From the NCBI GenBank assembly GCA_019636445.1, contig JAHBXO010000043.1:1-44975 (forward strand): 44,975 bases of DNA, in the 5' to 3' direction. The stretch's first letter is position 1. Each line of letters starts with the position of its first letter. The position numbers and the translations under genes were made by a program. Source of the stretch: Gemmataceae bacterium. GTDB taxonomy: Bacteria > Planctomycetota > Planctomycetia > Gemmatales > Gemmataceae. The notes below the pieces were generated by a model. The model did no database searches and had not been told where the DNA came from. It saw only the letters and a program-made list of their open reading frames with translations. Shown here one piece after another: positions 6,273-14,468 of the stretch.

Positions 6273-8702
6273 TCACGTCAGCTTCGTCGCCCGCAATCGC
6301 AGGGCATTTCCCACGACTGACACTGAACTAAAGCTCATGGCAGCGGCGGCGACCATCGGGTTGAGTAGCATGTGAGCAGAAATCGGATACAAGACGCCTG
6401 CGGCGACCGGCACTCCCAGGGCATTGTAGATGAAAGCAAAGAAGAGGTTCTGACGGATGTTCCGCATCGTGTGGCGGCTGAGCTTGACCGCCTTCACGAT
6501 GCCCCGCAGGTCGCCCTTGACCAGTGTGACGCCTGCCGACTCAATCGCCACGTCGGTCCCGGTTCCCATTGCAATGCCGACATCGGCTTCCGCCAGGGCG
6601 GGAGCATCGTTGATGCCGTCGCCAGCCATCGCCACTCTGCGGCCTTCGGCCCTGAGTCGCTTGATCCACTCGTGCTTGTCCTCCGGTCGCACTCCGGCAT
6701 GGAATTCGTCAATCCCCAGCTTTTCGGCGACGGTCTTCGCCGTTTTCTCGTTGTCGCCGGTCAGCATGATGACCCGCAGGCCGAGGTCGTGCAGCGTCCG
6801 CACCGCTTCCGGGGTGGATTCTTTGATCGGGTCGGATACGGCAACGATTCCGGCGAGCTTCCCTTCCACGGCGACGAACATCACAGTGCGTCCTTGTCGC
6901 TGCAACTCGTCGGCCCGGTCGTCCAAGGCGGCAAGGTTCTGCACACTTCTATCGGCGAGTAACAACCGTTTGCCGATCAAGACCGCTCGGCCCTCAACCA
7001 TTCCGTGAACGCCGCCGCCCGTGATGGAGTTGAACTCGGCCACGGTCGGGACGCTGAGATTTCGGTCCTCGGCCCCGGCGACGATGGCACGGGCGAGTGG
7101 ATGCTCGCTGTTCTGCTCGACGCTGGCGGCGTAACGCAAGAGATCGGCTTCGGTGAGTGGGGCGACGGAGACGGCCTCGGTCAATGTCGGTCGTCCTTCC
7201 GTCAGCGTCCCCGTCTTATCGACCACGACGGTATCGACCTTCTCCATTGTTTCCAGCACTTCGGCATCCTTAATGAGAACGCCTTCCTTGGCTCCACGTC
7301 CGACACCGACCATGATCGACATGGGCGTGGCGAGGCCGAGCGCACAGGGGCAGGCGATAATCAGCACCGCCACGGCGTACACGAAGGCATAGGCCAGGGC
7401 GGGTTGCTCCGGCTGGACCACGGCCCACACGACGAATGTGGCGACGGCGATCACCAGAACGGCAGGAACGAAGTACCCGGCCACCGTGTCGGCGACTTTC
7501 TGAATCGGCGCACGGCTCCGCTGGGCATCGGCAACCATGTTGACAATCCGGGACAGCACCGTGTCCCCGCCAACCTTTTCGGCGACCATCAGGAACGAGC
7601 CGGTCTGGTTGACCGTCCCGCCGATTACCGGGTCGCCCGCCTTTTTCTCGACCGGCATTGGCTCGCCGGTAATCATCGACTCATCGACCGCACTCTTTCC
7701 CTCGGCGATCTTGCCGTCCACGGGGATTTTTTCGCCGGGCCGCACCCGCAACCTGTCGCCCTGACAAACTTCTTCCAGCGGGACTTCCTGCTCCTGGCCG
7801 TCTCGCACGATGCGAGCCGTGGGCGGGGCCAGCGACAGCAACTCCCGGATGGCGGCTCCAGTGCGGCGTCTGGCACGAAGCTCCAGCACTTGTCCGAGCA
7901 GAACGAGGGTCACGATGACAGCAGCCGCCTCGAAGTAAACATGCACGGTCCCGTGATGCCGGAAGGCGTCTGGAATGAGCGATGGGAATAATACGGCCAC
8001 GAGGCTGTAGAAGTATGCCGCCCCCGTGCCAATGGCGATGAGCGTGAACATATTCAGGTTGCGGGTGACGACCGACCGCCACCCACGCTCGAAGAACGGC
8101 CAGCCGCCCCACACGATCACCGGTGTACTGAGCAGGAGTTGGAGCCACAGGTACGCTGTGCTTCCCAACCAGTGATCCACCGGGACGCCGATCATGGGCA
8201 ACATCGCCAAAGTGAAGACCGGCACGGTCAGAGCGGCGGACATCCACAGACGCACGGTCATGCTGCGGAGTTCCGTGTCGTCCCCTTCCACATCCGGCTG
8301 GAGGGTCTTCGGCTCCAGGTCCATGCCGCAAATCGGACATTGCCCAGGATGGTCCTGTTCGATCTGCGGGTGCATCGGGCAGGTGTAGATGACCTTCTGC
8401 GCCGGAGCCACAGGCCGAGCTAGTTCCAAAGACATTCCACACTTCGGACAATCTCCCGGCTGGTCGCTTTGAACTTCCGGGTGCATTGGGCAAATGTAGG
8501 CCGCTGATACCTTCGTTGTGGAAGCTGGTTCGTGAATGTGATCCTGATGATGATGCGGAGCGTGCGGCGTCTGGCTCGATCCGCTGCTGAGAAACTTCTG
8601 GCGACAATGCTCGCTACAAAAGTAGACCTTCTGGCCGTCACGCTCGACGCTCCGGGCGGTCGCCTCATCAACGGTCATGCCACAAATGGGGTCGATTGCC
8701 AT
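6273..8702 (-). CDS. copA: Cu(I)-type P1B ATPase with N-terminal YHS and two metal-binding domains
   Basis: The 809-residue pump exports a soft metal ion, probably Cu(I), across the inner membrane using ATP. The N-terminus carries a YHS domain (residues 4-37, C7, C29, C33), a His-rich linker (PHHHQDHIHEP) and two heavy-metal-binding domains of the CPMHP...CP.CGM type (70-93 and 107-130), in place of the usual CxxC ferredoxin-like domains. The core shows TGEPMP (346-351), the CPC ion-site motif (451-453), DKTGTLT with phosphorylated D495, SEHPLA, and GDGINDAPAL. The last helices contain YNALG and MSFSS...NALRL, the extra Cu(I) ligands of subgroup IB-1. The gene starts behind GGGAGAG. No dedicated CueR-type operator is visible upstream. 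Confidence 0.93.
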   Translation of the reverse strand: MAIDPICGMTVDEATARSVERDGQKVYFCSEHCRQKFLSSGSSQTPHAPHHHQDHIHEPASTTKVSAAYICPMHPEVQSDQPGDCPKCGMSLELARPVAPAQKVIYTCPMHPQIEQDHPGQCPICGMDLEPKTLQPDVEGDDTELRSMTVRLWMSAALTVPVFTLAMLPMIGVPVDHWLGSTAYLWLQLLLSTPVIVWGGWPFFERGWRSVVTRNLNMFTLIAIGTGAAYFYSLVAVLFPSLIPDAFRHHGTVHVYFEAAAVIVTLVLLGQVLELRARRRTGAAIRELLSLAPPTARIVRDGQEQEVPLEEVCQGDRLRVRPGEKIPVDGKIAEGKSAVDESMITGEPMPVEKKAGDPVIGGTVNQTGSFLMVAEKVGGDTVLSRIVNMVADAQRSRAPIQKVADTVAGYFVPAVLVIAVATFVVWAVVQPEQPALAYAFVYAVAVLIIACPCALGLATPMSIMVGVGRGAKEGVLIKDAEVLETMEKVDTVVVDKTGTLTEGRPTLTEAVSVAPLTEADLLRYAASVEQNSEHPLARAIVAGAEDRNLSVPTVAEFNSITGGGVHGMVEGRAVLIGKRLLLADRSVQNLAALDDRADELQRQGRTVMFVAVEGKLAGIVAVSDPIKESTPEAVRTLHDLGLRVIMLTGDNEKTAKTVAEKLGIDEFHAGVRPEDKHEWIKRLRAEGRRVAMAGDGINDAPALAEADVGIAMGTGTDVAIESAGVTLVKGDLRGIVKAVKLSRHTMRNIRQNLFFAFIYNALGVPVAAGVLYPISAHMLLNPMVAAAAMSFSSVSVVGNALRLRATKLT

Positions 8703-8940
8703 GATGTCTCTCCCTACGATTCGCCGCTCCGGCGCACGTTATCACTTCAATGATCGGCGTCGTTCCTTCTTGTAGTTCAAACGCTTGTCGTGGTCAGCTT
8801 TCCTCGATTATCGCTTTGTTCTCGGATTCAGGAAGATCACCACGTTGTCACATTGGTGACCAGCAACCACCCGATTTGCATCGCCCATTCTCCAAAACGT
8901 GATTTGTTGATGGTTCAGAGACTGGATTTGGCGTGAATAC
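8703..8940. other. Intergenic stretch between AhpD-like gene and copper ATPase
   Basis: This 238-base gap has no convincing gene on either strand; the longest short frames (about 49-60 codons) show no family resemblance or ribosome binding site. It holds a perfect 5-bp inverted repeat, GTCAC-ATTG-GTGAC, at 8847-8860, extended imperfectly on both sides. This could be an operator for the ATPase gene, which starts 145 bases away. Confidence 0.5.
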
Positions 8941-9252
8941 TCACGGAGGTTCACACCACATGAGTTGCATGTGCGACACCCCCCCGCCTGCACGCATCGC
9001 AGCGGCGACCATCGTTGCTTCCGCTAATTCTTCTTCGCTGGCTCCTGCCTTGCGGGCATGTTCGGCATGTTTTTCGATGCAATAGGGGCATTGAGTCGTC
9101 ACGGCCACAGCAACGGCAATCAGTTCCTTGAATTTGACCGGGATGGCTCCGTCTTGAAAAACGGCAGCATCAAATGCACGAAAAGCCTTGAAGGCGTCGG
9201 GGGCCAGTTTTTCCAAGGTCTTCAACTTCGTCAGATTCTTCATATCGTACAT
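8941..9252 (-). CDS. AhpD-like carboxymuconolactone decarboxylase family protein
   Basis: The 103-residue protein has the alkylhydroperoxidase AhpD core motif: FKELIAVAVAVTTQCPYCIEKH (residues 41-62) with a CxxC pair and the E..H...A..G following it. Proteins of this kind form homotrimers or hexamers, and the CxxC can act as a peroxidase or disulfide-reducing centre. The start is preceded by TTGGAGC. It follows the DUF417 gene by 57 bases on the same strand, in an apparent HxlR-AraC-DUF417-AhpD operon, so a role in peroxide or oxidised-thiol handling is plausible. Confidence 0.88.
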   Translation of the reverse strand: MYDMKNLTKLKTLEKLAPDAFKAFRAFDAAVFQDGAIPVKFKELIAVAVAVTTQCPYCIEKHAEHARKAGASEEELAEATMVAAAMRAGGGVSHMQLMWCEPP

Positions 9253-9309
9253 GGAAGCTCCAATTCAAAGTGACGGAATCGTGAATTGACGTGTTCAGGA
9301 ACAGTTGGT

Positions 9310-9885
9310 TTAGGCCGGTGTTTCTCGCTTCTTCAGATACGCCTTCGCCGAATCCGCCATCGTCACGAGCGCCGCTCCCATCATGATGGCGTCCTTCACC
9401 ACGAGCCGCCCGGCCCCACTCAGATACGGGAACCCGTGCTGCGCATCGCCGAGAGGCGGAACCCAGCATTCCGGTGTCGTGATGAGAAACGACAGCGTGA
9501 CGAACGACATCACGAAGACCAGGAAGCTGCCGACCGCCGCCGCCTGCGGGAGCCACGGGTGCAGACAGAGCAGCAGCCCGTACAGGACGATCACGGTCCC
9601 CAAGCCGTAGGCGAACTCGTAGGTGTGGTTCGCTTCGTGCCATGCTCGATTGTCAGCGTTCAGCACACCCTCCGGGTTCTTGTGAGCTTTGTAGTTTTCG
9701 CCATCGGCGTAGAAGAAGTTCATGAGCGGGCTGTTGGCGACGAACGGCACGATGCCGTCCGCTTCGTACCGAAACGCCTTCAACCCACCAATCCACAGCA
9801 GGACGACGATCAGCCCTACCCTGGTCAGGGTCACGCCCACTTTGTCCATCCGGGAGGCCAGTTCAAACAGTTTCAACACGCCCAT
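9310..9885 (-). CDS. DUF417 family membrane protein (RclC/YkgB-like)
   Basis: The 191-residue protein has four hydrophobic segments and the family sequence GLIVVLLWIGGLKAFRYEADGI (from residue 23), FVANSPLMNFFY, YEFAYGLGTVIVLYGLLL, and a conserved C-terminal FVTLSFLITTPECWVPPLG...GFPYLSGAGRLVVKD. These are hallmarks of the DUF417 family, which includes E. coli RclC, a membrane protein of the reactive-chlorine regulon. The start at 9885 has a strong GGAGGAAGAAC site. It lies 70 bases downstream of an AraC-family regulator, paralleling the rclR/rclC pairing. The biochemical function of the family is unknown. Confidence 0.9.
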   Translation of the reverse strand: MGVLKLFELASRMDKVGVTLTRVGLIVVLLWIGGLKAFRYEADGIVPFVANSPLMNFFYADGENYKAHKNPEGVLNADNRAWHEANHTYEFAYGLGTVIVLYGLLLCLHPWLPQAAAVGSFLVFVMSFVTLSFLITTPECWVPPLGDAQHGFPYLSGAGRLVVKDAIMMGAALVTMADSAKAYLKKRETPA

Positions 9886-9955
9886 TGTTCTTCCTCCACG
9901 AGAGTCAGGAGCGGCTGATTCCCCCGGTACTCCCCGGTTCGCTCGCCGCCATGAT

Positions 9956-10894
9956 TCAAGTATCGGAAGCTGCGGCGGATAGCAGAATGGGCGCATGGCC
10001 CGAAGACATGGACAGATTGCTCCCGCCTCGTATCTCCGTCTCGAACTCTCGGAAAAACGTCGGCGAATACCCCGTCGCCTTCTTGAACAGGCGGCTGAAA
10101 TACAGTTCGTCGCTGAAGCCAAGTTCCCGTGAAACCTCTTTCACCGGCTTCAGGGTATGGAGAAGCTGCCACTTGGCGTGGATGAGGATGCGATTACGGA
10201 TGAGGTCGGTCGGCGTCGTTCCAAGATGCTCCCGCACGATCCTGCCGAGCGTCTTCGCCGTCATGTGCAGCCGCTTGGCGTATTCGGCGGGCGAATGCAG
10301 GGAGCGGTAGTTCTGCTCGATGAGGGCACGCAACTGGACGAGAGCCGGATGCCGGAGGTCCATCCCAGGCCCGCACGCATCGGCTTTCGGCGACTTGAGC
10401 CGTGTGGCGAGGACGAGCAGCACCTTCAAGTGGGCCAACATGACCTCACCGTAAGCAAGTTCACGCTCGTCGTGTTCCTTCCCAATGCGCTCGATCAGGT
10501 TCTTCACGTCCGACTTCGCCTGTTCATCCATGACGACCACGGGGATGCCGTAGGGGTCGTTGAACAGAACACCACTGCAACCGACCTCGGAGTGGAACGT
10601 CTCAACGCAGAGAAAGTTGGCGTGGAACTGGACGACTTTCCCGTGTACCGGGGTGTCGGGTGCGAACCGGATATGCTGGTAAGGAACGAAGAACAGCAAT
10701 GCACCGGGGCCGAAAGCGAACTGCGAAGCATCGGCCCAAAACGTCCCGGAACCGGATTCGATCAGGTATACGGCGAAGTAGTTTGTGCGGGTTGGCTCGA
10801 ACGGTTTGTCACCGAGCCGCAGACATTCGATGCGGATCGCCTGACCGCCGCTTCGGGGATCATACAGATCGTCGGGAGTGCTGAGCTTCGCCAT
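9956..10894 (-). CDS. AraC-family transcriptional regulator with N-terminal cupin
   Basis: The 312-residue protein has an N-terminal ligand or sensor cupin (YFAVYLIESGSGTFWAD...FGPGALLFFVPYQHIRFAP, residues 39-79) and a C-terminal double helix-turn-helix, ending with the signature LGFSDELYFSRLFKKATGYSPTFFR. Cysteines at 24, 96 and 106 of the sensor half could be redox active, as C21 and C89 are in RclR, but the positions do not align exactly. The gene starts 17 bases after the HxlR gene ends and precedes DUF417 and AhpD-like genes, so it is probably their activator. Confidence 0.9.
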   Translation of the reverse strand: MAKLSTPDDLYDPRSGGQAIRIECLRLGDKPFEPTRTNYFAVYLIESGSGTFWADASQFAFGPGALLFFVPYQHIRFAPDTPVHGKVVQFHANFLCVETFHSEVGCSGVLFNDPYGIPVVVMDEQAKSDVKNLIERIGKEHDERELAYGEVMLAHLKVLLVLATRLKSPKADACGPGMDLRHPALVQLRALIEQNYRSLHSPAEYAKRLHMTAKTLGRIVREHLGTTPTDLIRNRILIHAKWQLLHTLKPVKEVSRELGFSDELYFSRLFKKATGYSPTFFREFETEIRGGSNLSMSSGHAPILLSAAASDT

Positions 10895-10911
10895 GACCTT
10901 GATCGCTCACT

Positions 10912-11259
10912 TTACTTCTTCCTAGATTTGATTCGCTTGATGTGTTTCTGACCCCACTCGCACATGACCTTGGTGATCGGATGCAGCGTCCTGCCGTACT
11001 CGGTCAGCGAATACTCGACCTTGGGAGGCACTTCGGGGTAAACCTCCCGATAAACGATGCCGTCACCTTCAAGTTCCCGAAGCTGCTGGGTCAGCATCCG
11101 TTCGCTGACGCCGGGTATCTTGCGGCGGAGTTCGGCGAAACGATGCGTGCCGTCGTGGGAGAGATGAAAAAGGATCACGACCTTCCATTTCCCACCGATC
11201 ACATCCAGCGTGGCCTCGACCGGGCAGTGATAGTCCGTCATGGGTTCGTCGCTCGCCAT
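10912..11259 (-). CDS. HxlR-family winged-helix regulator
   Basis: The 115-residue protein matches the HxlR family throughout: CPVEATLDVIGGKWKVVILFHL (from residue 12), FAELRRKIPGVSERMLTQQLRELEGDGIV with the recognition helix, and VEYSLTEYGRTLHPI. Its single N-terminal cysteine, C12, lies where YodB and HypR of Bacillus have their redox-sensing cysteine. ATG 11259 was chosen; ATG 11271 would add four residues. The start codon overlaps a palindrome (11259-11278) that is probably its own operator, and an old-yellow-enzyme gene diverges from it. Quinone or diamide sensing is inferred from the family and the neighbour. Confidence 0.88.
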   Translation of the reverse strand: MASDEPMTDYHCPVEATLDVIGGKWKVVILFHLSHDGTHRFAELRRKIPGVSERMLTQQLRELEGDGIVYREVYPEVPPKVEYSLTEYGRTLHPITKVMCEWGQKHIKRIKSRKK

Positions 11260-11278
11260 ACTTACTCGCATGTAAGTA
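11259..11278. promoter_or_regulatory. Probable HxlR operator, palindrome over the regulator start codon
   Basis: TACTTAC and GTAAGTA form a perfect 7-bp inverted repeat with a 6-base spacer. TACT...AGTA half-sites are known for HxlR-family YodB and HypR. The site overlaps the start of the HxlR gene and would allow autorepression. Confidence 0.6.
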
Positions 11279-11294
11279 CCCCACGTTTTTCTGC

Positions 11295-11327
11295 GTACTT
11301 GGCCCGTGGATGAGTACATTCTATCAT
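11295..11327 (+). promoter_or_regulatory. Promoter and second HxlR-like site ahead of the flavin reductase gene
   Basis: TTGGCC (11299-11304) and TATCAT (11322-11327) are 17 bases apart, in line for the flavin reductase gene at 11374. An inverted repeat GTACT-N13-AGTAC (11295-11299 and 11313-11317) covers the -35 box and part of the spacer, and shares the TACT/AGTA half-sites of the neighbouring palindrome. Confidence 0.5.
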
Positions 11328-11373
11328 TTCTGCGAGTGGAAACCAGGACGGACCTAAGAGGGGGACATGCGAA

Positions 11374-12459
11374 ATGGCGAGCTTGTTCAATGAGTTTCGG
11401 ATGAAGGATGTCGTGCTGCGAAACCGCATTGCCGTCTCGCCGATGTGCCAGTATTCCTCGGACAATGGCTTCCCGAACGATTGGCACTTCGTCCATCTCG
11501 GTTCCCGTGCAGTTGGTGGTGCTGGACTTGTGATGGTGGAGGCCACTGCGGTTTCACCGGAAGGCCGGATCAGCCCCACCGACAGCGGCATCTATCTCGA
11601 TGACCACGTTCAGCCCTTCGCCAGGATCGCCGGTTTTCTGAAGCAACACGGGGCCGTGCCAGGAATTCAGATCGCCCATGCGGGTCGCAAGGCCAGCGCC
11701 AACAAGCCCTGGGAGGGTGATAACCACATCGACTCCGACAAGGGTGGTTGGGACACAATCGCCCCGTCTGCCGTATCGTTCGGCGGGAACTTGCCGAGAA
11801 TTCCACGGGAGATGACGATCCAGGACATCGTGCGAGTGCGTGATTCCTTCGTCACCGCTGCGAAGCGGGCTTTGGTGGCGGGCTTCGAGTGGTTGGAACT
11901 TCATTTCGCCCACGGCTACCTCGCCCACGAGTTTTACTCGCCGCTCGCCAACAAGCGTACCGACAACTACGGCGGCTGTTTCGAGAACCGGATTCGTTTC
12001 TTGCTGGAGACGTTCGCCGCCGTCCGCAAGGTCTGGCCGGAGCGTTTCCCGTTGACGGCCCGGTTGTCGGTGACGGACTGGATCGTAGGCGGTGTCACAG
12101 TGGAAGAATCCATCGAACTCCTGCGGCGGCTCAAATCTGCGGGGCTTGATCTCGTGGACGTGAGCCACGGGTTCATCACGCCGGACATCTCCCAAGTTCC
12201 GTGGGGGCCGGGTTTCATGATCCCGGTTGCCAGCCGGATTCGACGTGAGGCGCAAATCCCGACTGCCGTGGGCTGGATGATCTCGGACCCGCAGCAGGCC
12301 GAGGAAGCTGTGCGAGATCAGCACACGGACCTCGTGATGCTGGCGAGGGAAATGCTTCGTGACCCGTACTGGCCGTACCACGCCGCCCTGAAGCTCAGCG
12401 ACGAGAAGGCTGCCACGATCTTGCCGGTGCAATACGCCCGTGCGGTGAAGGCGAGATAG
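11374..12459 (+). CDS. Old yellow enzyme family NADH:flavin oxidoreductase (YqjM/NamA type)
   Basis: The 361-residue enzyme is an FMN-dependent ene-reductase. It has SPMCQYS with C25 (the redox-modulating cysteine of the YqjM class), QIAHAGRK (98-105), the substrate-binding H176 and H179 in LHFAHGYLAHEF, NKRTDNYGG, and a C-terminal phosphate-binding region ending in LAREMLRDPYWPYHAA. Such enzymes reduce the C=C bond of quinones, enals and nitro compounds with NAD(P)H. Bacillus yqjM responds to electrophiles, and the divergent HxlR regulator fits the same logic. The ATG lies behind GAGGGGG. A methyltransferase gene follows after 15 bases. Confidence 0.95.
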   Translation: MASLFNEFRMKDVVLRNRIAVSPMCQYSSDNGFPNDWHFVHLGSRAVGGAGLVMVEATAVSPEGRISPTDSGIYLDDHVQPFARIAGFLKQHGAVPGIQIAHAGRKASANKPWEGDNHIDSDKGGWDTIAPSAVSFGGNLPRIPREMTIQDIVRVRDSFVTAAKRALVAGFEWLELHFAHGYLAHEFYSPLANKRTDNYGGCFENRIRFLLETFAAVRKVWPERFPLTARLSVTDWIVGGVTVEESIELLRRLKSAGLDLVDVSHGFITPDISQVPWGPGFMIPVASRIRREAQIPTAVGWMISDPQQAEEAVRDQHTDLVMLAREMLRDPYWPYHAALKLSDEKAATILPVQYARAVKAR

Positions 12460-12474
12460 CAGAAAGGACTACTT

Positions 12475-13089
12475 ATGCCCGTCCACGGTCGCAGCAGTTT
12501 CGAGAATCTTTACGCCGGTCAGCCTCGGTGGGAAATCGGTCGGCCACAGCGGGCGTTCATGGATGTGGCCGATCAGATCACGGGGTCGATCCTGGATTCC
12601 GGGTGCGGGACCGGCGAAAACGCCTTCTTCTTCGCCAGCCTAGGCCACAAGGTCACGGGCATCGACTTCCTAGCCGAGCCGATTTCGTTAGCGAAGCAGA
12701 AGGCAGCCGACCGGGGACTTACGGCCACGTTCCTCGTGATGGATGCTCTGACGCTGAAGGATTGGACAGAGCGTTTCGATAGCGTGATCGACTCTGGCTT
12801 GTTCCACGTCTTCTCGGACGAAGACCGACGACGCTACGTCGATGGAGTGGCTTCGGTTCTCAAGCCAAACGGTCGCTTCTTCTTTCTCTGTTTCAGTGAC
12901 GAAGAACCGGGAACGCAGGGGCCACGGCGGGTTAGTCGCAAGGAGATCGAGGAGGTCTTCGCCGTGGGTTGGGCGGTCGAGTCCATCGAGCCGTCACGGT
13001 ATGAGGTTCGTCCCGATCCGAATGACATCAGCTTCAGCGACGGCGGGCCGAAGGCGTGGTTTGTGGTGTTGAGAAGATTGGGCAGGTGA
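12475..13089 (+). CDS. Class I SAM-dependent methyltransferase, TPMT-like
   Basis: The 204-residue protein has an N-terminal PRWEIGRPQRAF motif like thiopurine methyltransferase relatives, the SAM-binding ILDSGCGTGEN loop (residues 39-49), an acidic VTGIDF strand end, and FDSVIDSGLFHVF as motif IV. The C-terminal LRRLGR is typical for this planctomycete/actinobacterial group. The substrate is unknown; TPMT-like enzymes often methylate small thiols, selenium or tellurium compounds. It lies 15 bases after the flavin reductase with AGAAAGGA in front, so the two are probably co-transcribed under HxlR control. Confidence 0.88.
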   Translation: MPVHGRSSFENLYAGQPRWEIGRPQRAFMDVADQITGSILDSGCGTGENAFFFASLGHKVTGIDFLAEPISLAKQKAADRGLTATFLVMDALTLKDWTERFDSVIDSGLFHVFSDEDRRRYVDGVASVLKPNGRFFFLCFSDEEPGTQGPRRVSRKEIEEVFAVGWAVESIEPSRYEVRPDPNDISFSDGGPKAWFVVLRRLGR

Positions 13090-13197
13090 TCCCGCTCCAA
13101 GTTGGATTGGTTTCCGCACAGCCTTGCCGCTATTCAGAGACGATTCGCACCTTTGTGCCAGATGAAGTGAGAGTAAAAGCCCATCGTCCGTATCGCA

Positions 13198-13215
13198 GGG
13201 AGAGGACTTACTCCC
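13198..13215 (+). other. Short hairpin over the ribosome binding site of the repeat-protein gene
   Basis: GGGAG (13198-13202) and CTCCC (13211-13215) can pair around an 8-base loop, just before the ATG at 13216. The left arm is the only good Shine-Dalgarno sequence, so pairing would hide it. A short stem like this could also be chance. Confidence 0.3.
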
Positions 13216-13851
13216 ATGCGATACCCGCCAACCGTTCTCGATGCCGATGCTGCCGAAGAACTACTCCGCTTCTTCGACAAGTACCCCGTCTTGAAGATCG
13301 CCGGGTTCAGCCTCTGGACTTTCGACTCGATGACGCCCGAAGCGGCCAAGGTCGTTGCCGACAGCGGCCTCGACATTCTCTTTCTCGATTCCGTGAAGGT
13401 CGTCTTGCCGGAAGTCGTTCGCATTCTCGTGAACTCGTCGGTCAACTTCCTCAGCTTCGGCAGATTGGAAGAAATCTCACCGGAAGTCGCCACGATCCTT
13501 TCCCGCTTTCGTGGTGCGGTCCTCAAGCTGGACGGCCTTATCGAGCTTTCCCCCGATGTCGCTGCGATCCTTGCCTGCTTCCCGAAGCTGTTTTCGTTCG
13601 GCGGGATCAAGACCCTTTCGGTCGAAACTGCCAAGGCTCTGGCCCAGCATCGGGGTGAGTTGATGTTGGATGGGCTGCTTCATTTGCCGGAAGACGTGGC
13701 AGATGCACTTTCAAGGCACCAAGGCACGCTGTTGGCCTTTGAGAGCCTGCGATTTCTGTCCGATGGTGCGGTGAAGGCGTTGGCGGCGTATCGGGGAAAG
13801 GTGGAGATTCCGCTGGTGGAAATGGGAGCAATCGCCATTGAACCGTATTGA
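13216..13851 (+). CDS. Leucine-rich tandem-repeat protein of planctomycete type
   Basis: The 211-residue protein is built almost entirely from about eight repeats of 22-24 residues. The core pattern is L..L..LSPEVA..LA.HRG.L.L.GL, seen clearly as IKTLSVETAKALAQHRGEL and LLHLPEDVADALSRHQGTL. Such repeats, with an alternating strand and helix, resemble leucine-rich repeats and are abundant in Gemmata and Rhodopirellula-like genomes. There is no signal peptide or membrane segment. A binding or scaffold role is likely by analogy, but no partner is indicated. It is separated from the methyltransferase by 126 bases and converges on an unrelated gene. Confidence 0.75.
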   Translation: MRYPPTVLDADAAEELLRFFDKYPVLKIAGFSLWTFDSMTPEAAKVVADSGLDILFLDSVKVVLPEVVRILVNSSVNFLSFGRLEEISPEVATILSRFRGAVLKLDGLIELSPDVAAILACFPKLFSFGGIKTLSVETAKALAQHRGELMLDGLLHLPEDVADALSRHQGTLLAFESLRFLSDGAVKALAAYRGKVEIPLVEMGAIAIEPY

Positions 13852-13892
13852 AGAAGTCGAGGATCGGATGGGCCAGTATGAGAAGAACACCT

Positions 13893-14468
13893 TCAATACC
13901 CTTCGACCGGCGCTTCCACGCCACGCCAAATCTCGAATGCCCGATCCGCCGAGTTCAATTCGACGAAGATGAACTCCTCGGCTTCAACGCCATTTACGTC
14001 GGTCAGTCGGGAATAGTCCCAGAATTCGACGTTGGCATGAGTTGGTCGCCCGGCTCTCTTTCGGATTTTCACCGGGCTGACGTGCGATTCGATTGCATCT
14101 CGAATCCGCCAGAACATGGAAGGATCACGTTCCTCCGAATCGGTGTCGTGAACAGCCAGGTGCTTGAAGTCCGACCGAACAACATCGTTGAATTGCTCGC
14201 TGTACGGGAATCGGTCGTAGAGCGTGAGGATTGCGGCCTTCGATCTATCGGCACTTTCCTGTCGCATTATTCGGAGACGCATGGGAGAGCCGTCTCCGGC
14301 GTTGTTGGCCAAGATGTAATCGACCATCGGGTTGAGAGATGGAGGCGACCATTCCCAAATCTGGTCAACGACGAGCGGCTGGCCCGTCGTGAGCGGCGAG
14401 TCGATCCTCAGACTGTCGCCCAGACCGAGAACTTTGCTCAAAATCTCCAGCCCCGTGTTCTCCTTCAT
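13893..14468 (-). CDS. Unknown protein, second gene of a two-gene unit
   Basis: A 191-residue soluble protein (MKENTGLEILSKVLGL...) that I do not recognise. It has an acidic first half, a central LRIMRQESADRSKAAILTLYDRFPYSEQF segment and a C-terminal FIFVELNSADRAFEIWRG. The start at 14468 follows GAGGATT and overlaps the stop of the upstream gene by 4 bases (ATGA), so the two proteins are made together. The region is visibly less GC-rich than the genes to its right. The C-terminal part could be a small alpha/beta domain of an immunity or adaptor protein, but this is a guess from shape only. Confidence 0.65.
   Translation of the reverse strand: MKENTGLEILSKVLGLGDSLRIDSPLTTGQPLVVDQIWEWSPPSLNPMVDYILANNAGDGSPMRLRIMRQESADRSKAAILTLYDRFPYSEQFNDVVRSDFKHLAVHDTDSEERDPSMFWRIRDAIESHVSPVKIRKRAGRPTHANVEFWDYSRLTDVNGVEAEEFIFVELNSADRAFEIWRGVEAPVEGY

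Noticed and set aside
8750..8899. 49-codon plus-strand frame in the gap before the copper ATPase
   Set aside because: No ribosome binding site, no hydrophobic or domain pattern.
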